Assembly (NCBI GenBank): GCA_964410965.1
Contig: CAYPIY010000002.1
Coordinates: 434,001-498,000, forward strand
Direction: 5' to 3'
Origin: JBBIRG01 sp964410965
Lineage (GTDB): Bacteria; CLD3; SB21; JBBIRG01
Length of the DNA: 64,000 nucleotides
Positions 60,802 to 64,000 of this stretch are shown here, one piece after another. The notes under the pieces are model-generated. The model was not told the DNA's origin, did not search any database, and saw only the letters and a program-made list of their open reading frames with translations. Every line of letters begins with the position of its first letter. Positions within the stretch are counted from its first letter, which is position 1. A program made the translations under genes and the position numbers.

Positions 60802-61740
60802 ATGGTTGAAATTAAAGCGCGTATGATGCTGGTGTCCGGAAGGGCCCATAAAACGTTTGCCGAAGGCGTTGCAAGGCATCTGAATATTCCGCTCAGCGGC
60901 ACTGAAATCGAGAACTTCAGCGACGGGGAAATTTTTGTCAAATATGACGAAAACGTCCGGGGGGAGGATTTGTTTATTATCCAACCCACCTGTGCGCCGG
61001 CCGATAACATCATGGAGTTGCTGATTATGATTGATGCAGCCCGGCGGGCATCTGCATACCGGATCACGGCAGTCATACCTTATTACGGATATGCACGACA
61101 GGACCGCAAGGATCAGCCGCGGGTTTCTATCACCGCCAAACTGAAAGCGAATCTGATACGTACCGCCGGTGTTGACAGGGTTCTCACGATGGACCTGCAT
61201 TCTCCGCAAATACAGGGGTTTTTCGATATTCCGCTTGATCACTTGTATTCCTCGGCAGTTCTGACCGAATACTGGCGCAACACGCTCAAGCCCGGGTCAG
61301 TCGTCGTTTCGCCGGATGTCGGCGGAGTCAAGCTGGCGAGAGCCTACGCTAAGCGGCTCCGGATGGAGTTTGCCATCATCGATAAACGGCGGCCGCGCGC
61401 GAATGACGTGGAAATTATGAACATCATCGGCGACGTACGGAACCGGGACGTTCTGATGGTGGATGATATGGTGGATACGGCGGGCACAATGACGCGGGCG
61501 GCACTGGCCCTGAAACATGCCGGAGCGCAGGATATTTTCGCGACCTGTACGCACCCGGTTCTGTCCGGTAAGGCGATTGACCTGATCATGGAGTCGCCAA
61601 TAAAAAAAATCGTCGCGACCGATACGGTTCCGATGAAGAAACTATGCGAAAAAATCGAAACGGTCAGCGTAACGAGGCTTTTTGCTGAAGCCATTTCAAG
61701 GATTCACAAGGGTGAATCCATCAGTGTCTTATTTATCTGA
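60802..61740 (+). CDS. prs: Ribose-phosphate pyrophosphokinase
   Basis: Makes PRPP from ribose-5-phosphate and ATP for nucleotide, histidine and tryptophan synthesis. The 312 residues include the flexible loop motif YYGYARQDRKD, MDLHSPQIQGFFDIPLDHL and the PRPP-binding loop MVDDMVDTAGTM. Class I length. It lies 34 bp before rplY, followed by pth: prs-rplY-pth is a common bacterial order. Confidence 0.97.
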   Translation: MVEIKARMMLVSGRAHKTFAEGVARHLNIPLSGTEIENFSDGEIFVKYDENVRGEDLFIIQPTCAPADNIMELLIMIDAARRASAYRITAVIPYYGYARQDRKDQPRVSITAKLKANLIRTAGVDRVLTMDLHSPQIQGFFDIPLDHLYSSAVLTEYWRNTLKPGSVVVSPDVGGVKLARAYAKRLRMEFAIIDKRRPRANDVEIMNIIGDVRNRDVLMVDDMVDTAGTMTRAALALKHAGAQDIFATCTHPVLSGKAIDLIMESPIKKIVATDTVPMKKLCEKIETVSVTRLFAEAISRIHKGESISVLFI

Positions 61741-61774
61741 ATATTTTTTTAACATTATCATAACAGGATTGACC

Positions 61775-62473
61775 ATGGAACAAATCATCTTAAAAGCAGA
61801 AAAACGCGAACCGGGACGCCGGATCGCCAAAAAAATCAGGAATTCCGGAAGAGTGCCCGGCATTTTTTACGGGTATCAGCAGGAAAACATGAACATCGTG
61901 TTTGACGCCAAGCCTCTCGTAAAATTCCTTCATTCCGAACACACCCTGGTTATGCTTGATATTGAAGGCAAGCAGGCCCAAGCGCTTGTCCGCAGTTTTG
62001 ACAGGGACCCGGTCACGGAACAAATCACCCATGTTGACGTGCTGGCGGTACACATGGACCGACCCGTGGATGTGAACGTCCCGATTGTATTTACAGGGAC
62101 ACCCATCGGTGTAAAAACGAAAGGCGGCATTATTCAGCACGACATGATCGAATTTCATATCAAATGCCTTCCGGCCCATATTCCGCCGCACCTCGAAGTT
62201 AATGTCGACAATCTGGACCTCGGCCAGGCAATTCACATCCGCGACCTCAAGTTCGACAACATCCAGCTGCTGAATCCCCAGAGCGAATCGGTTTGTACGG
62301 TCGTCATACCCAAGGCTCTTGAGGCTGTACTGGCTGAAGCAACGGCTGAAACCGCTGAGCCTGAACTGGTCGGTGCGAAAGAAAAAGAAGAAACCAAAGC
62401 TGAAGAAGGCAAGAAAGAGGCTTCTGCAAAAGGCGAGAAAAAAGAAGCTCCGGCCAAGGCCGAGAAAAAATAA
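61775..62473 (+). CDS. rplY: 50S ribosomal protein bL25/Ctc (long form)
   Basis: Binds 5S rRNA. The true start is ATG 61775 (MEQIILKAEKREPG), after CAGGA; the frame is open back to 61682 but that part overlaps prs. The 232 residues comprise the bL25 RNA-binding domain (1-92), the TL5 C-terminal beta domain (95-185) and an Ala/Glu/Lys tail of about 45 residues, as in many bacteria with the long form. The tail is low-complexity and probably disordered. Confidence 0.95.
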   Translation: MEQIILKAEKREPGRRIAKKIRNSGRVPGIFYGYQQENMNIVFDAKPLVKFLHSEHTLVMLDIEGKQAQALVRSFDRDPVTEQITHVDVLAVHMDRPVDVNVPIVFTGTPIGVKTKGGIIQHDMIEFHIKCLPAHIPPHLEVNVDNLDLGQAIHIRDLKFDNIQLLNPQSESVCTVVIPKALEAVLAEATAETAEPELVGAKEKEETKAEEGKKEASAKGEKKEAPAKAEKK

Positions 62474-62546
62474 ACGGACGGTTTTTCCGGTAACCGCTGA
62501 CGTTCATGCTGAAAATCCCTATCCTGTTTCCGCCTGAAAAGGGAAC

Positions 62547-63125
62547 ATGAAATTAATTACAGGATTGGGCAATCCGGGCCGCCCATATAAGGATACACGC
62601 CACAACGCCGGCTTTATGGTTCTTGATCAGGCTGCCGAGAAATGGGATTTCAGATTCAAGCCTGGAAAAGGCGATTATGAATGGGCCGAGCACTCGTTCA
62701 GCGGGGAACGCGTGATATTTCTCAAACCGACGACGTATATGAATTTGAGCGGCACAGCTGTTCAGGACGTTGTCAGTTTTTATAAAATAGACTTGACGGA
62801 TTTGCTGGTTGTGTGCGATGATGTTTCACTTCCGATTGGAAAAATCAGAGCGCGCAAGGAAGGCAGTGACGGAGGCCAGAAAGGGCTGAGGTCGATCATT
62901 TATCAGCTGAATAATGATCAAATTGCCCGATTAAGGCTGGGAATCGGAAGGGAAACGCCCATGGAATTATCTGATTTTGTCCTGTCGCGTTTTTCGAATG
63001 AAGAAAAAGCTCAACTTACGAAAGTTCTCCTGACCGCAGTTGCCGCCGTTTCCGATTTTATTACGCAGGGCATTGATTATGTGATGAACCAATATAACGG
63101 GTTATTCATTCAACCGGAGATTTAA
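62547..63125 (+). CDS. pth: Peptidyl-tRNA hydrolase
   Basis: Releases peptides from prematurely dropped peptidyl-tRNA. 192 residues with GLGNPGRPYKDTRHNAGFMVLD (catalytic His in RHNAG), FLKPTTYMNLSG and the DDVSLPIGKIRAR segment with the catalytic Asp. Third gene of prs-rplY-pth; 73 bp after rplY. Ends 49 bp before hppA. Confidence 0.96.
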   Translation: MKLITGLGNPGRPYKDTRHNAGFMVLDQAAEKWDFRFKPGKGDYEWAEHSFSGERVIFLKPTTYMNLSGTAVQDVVSFYKIDLTDLLVVCDDVSLPIGKIRARKEGSDGGQKGLRSIIYQLNNDQIARLRLGIGRETPMELSDFVLSRFSNEEKAQLTKVLLTAVAAVSDFITQGIDYVMNQYNGLFIQPEI

Positions 63126-63174
63126 AATTTTGTTTCCTATGAAATCCATTTACCAACCAAACCAGGAGCTCGTT

Positions 63175-64000
63175 ATGGCAAGAAGAAACTTGACAACTAA
63201 CCGGGTTCGAACTTGTGTCAATCCGTTCACTGCGGTATGGGGATTGATCACCGTCACGCTTGTCGGATTCATGATTTCCGGAAGCGTTTTGACGGCGCAG
63301 GAAAAGCATGACTGCGCTAAGAAATCGGAAACCTGCTGTTCCTCGGGACAGTCAGTCCAGCATGACAGCTGCAAAGGGGATCACCACAATGCCGCGGCAG
63401 GAACGACCGGAACTGAAAAAGTCCATAAAGGGGGCGGTGAGGCTAACCTGATTTTACCTGATGTATCTACACAGACGTTTCTTGGTGTGGATGGAAAAAC
63501 GTTATTGATGATCGGTATTCTGATTTGCTTTCTCGGGTATCTTTTCGGTTTGTTTATCTACATGAACCTCAAGAAGATGCCGGTTCATAAAGCCATGAAA
63601 GAAATGTCGGAGCTGATCTATGAAACCTGCAAGACGTATCTGATTCAGCAGGGCAAGTTTTTGCTTATTCTCGAGGCCTTTATCGCCATCATTATTATAC
63701 TGTATTTTGGCGTTCTTTTGAAGTTTGAGTTTTTAAAGGTCGCCATTATTTTATTATTCTCTCTGATCGGCATATCCGGCAGTTACGGTGTCGCGTGGTT
63801 CGGTATCCGCGTAAACACGTTTGCCAATTCACGCACGGCGTTTGCGAGCCTTGGGGGGAAACCGTATCCGATTCACGCAATCCCGACGCGCGCAGGTATG
63901 AGCATCGGTATGATGCTGATCAGCGTTGAGCTTCTGATCATGCTCTGCATCCTGCTGTTTGTACCGGGTGATTACGCCGGTCCGTGTTTTATAGGTTTCG
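63175..64000 (+). CDS. hppA: Membrane-bound pyrophosphatase with Cys/His-rich N-terminal extension (partial, 3' cut)
   Basis: HppA couples PPi hydrolysis to Na+ or H+ export. The frame is open to the right edge (275 codons). After a signal-like hydrophobic stretch (about 20-41, ending LTAQ) there is an exported low-complexity linker with C47, C54, C55, C66 and H45, H63, H70, H71, then the helices expected for an M-PPase N-terminus (about 108-128, 160-183, 186-206). Typical segments appear: MSELIYETCKTYLIQQGKFL, FSLIGISGSYGVAWFGIRVNTFANSRTAFASL. Catalytic DX7KXE and the Lys/Ala that sets K+ dependence lie beyond the window. ATG 63175 has CAGGAG seven bases upstream; an in-frame ATG at 63139 is an alternative. 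Confidence 0.88.
   Translation, partial: MARRNLTTNRVRTCVNPFTAVWGLITVTLVGFMISGSVLTAQEKHDCAKKSETCCSSGQSVQHDSCKGDHHNAAAGTTGTEKVHKGGGEANLILPDVSTQTFLGVDGKTLLMIGILICFLGYLFGLFIYMNLKKMPVHKAMKEMSELIYETCKTYLIQQGKFLLILEAFIAIIIILYFGVLLKFEFLKVAIILLFSLIGISGSYGVAWFGIRVNTFANSRTAFASLGGKPYPIHAIPTRAGMSIGMMLISVELLIMLCILLFVPGDYAGPCFIGF

Overview
This 64 kb window reads as chromosome of a free-living, probably anaerobic or facultative Gram-negative bacterium of the Fibrobacteres-Chlorobi-Bacteroidetes (FCB) neighbourhood. Three secreted proteins end in the type IX-style sorting domain with the NYPNPFNP signature and a C-terminal basic tail, the form common in Ignavibacteria, Calditrichaeota, Marinimicrobia, KSB1 and relatives. 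Outer-membrane and periplasmic genes (PpiD-like foldase, EnvC-like factor, DUF481-like barrel, lipoproteins) and an Rnf complex fit this. Base composition is moderate (high 40s % GC by eye) with AT-rich intergenic regions. I cannot fix the phylum from sequence alone. No transposase, prophage or CRISPR array was seen.

Layout. 1-2750 (minus): rseC-like, rnfB and rnfC (cut by the window edge), the start of a sodium- or proton-pumping Rnf operon. 2926-3526: tRNA-Ala and a lone receiver protein. 3736-5850: recG. 5933-9556 (minus): two tandem paralogous secreted Asp-box proteins with type IX sorting tails that share a perfect 368-bp block. 9789-14036: rRNA methyltransferase, bS21, PpiD-like foldase and ClpS. 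14558-18274: a large secreted M4 metalloprotease behind a 520-bp AT-rich leader. 18427-27869: two large sensor kinases, a beta-barrel protein and a glycerophosphodiesterase. 27987-35195 (minus): ychF-aroB-murJ-mntP-ntrC-like-spoIID-like gene string. 35366-37522: Na/phosphate symporter-like protein. 37531-45316 (minus): seven-gene string from a B12-binding radical SAM protein to a DEDDh-GIY-YIG nuclease. 45380-46886: consensus promoter, SAM-I riboswitch with attenuator, metK and a terminator. 46898-50122 (minus): a 1074-residue single-chain HcnABC-like dehydrogenase. 50349-51667: MmcQ/YjbR and TerC. 51896-58340: zinc-ribbon protein, NuoE-like, NuoF-like and a 1256-residue hybrid of NfnB/GltD and NuoG/formate-dehydrogenase modules. 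58477-64000: PPK2, ispE, tRNA-Gln with an abutting GIY-YIG remnant, prs, rplY, pth and the start of a membrane pyrophosphatase.

The common theme is redox and phosphoanhydride energy: Rnf links ferredoxin to NADH and an ion gradient; the NuoEF plus hybrid operon looks like a soluble flavin-based oxidoreductase that may bifurcate electrons among NAD(H), NADP(H) and ferredoxin; the 1074-residue enzyme probably oxidises an amino acid or imino acid through a wired chain of Fe-S clusters; HppA and PPK2 trade in pyrophosphate and polyphosphate. The strongest candidates for something undescribed are the two multi-module oxidoreductases. Next are the pyrophosphatase with a Cys/His-rich exported N-terminus and the recent exchange of sequence between the tandem surface proteins.
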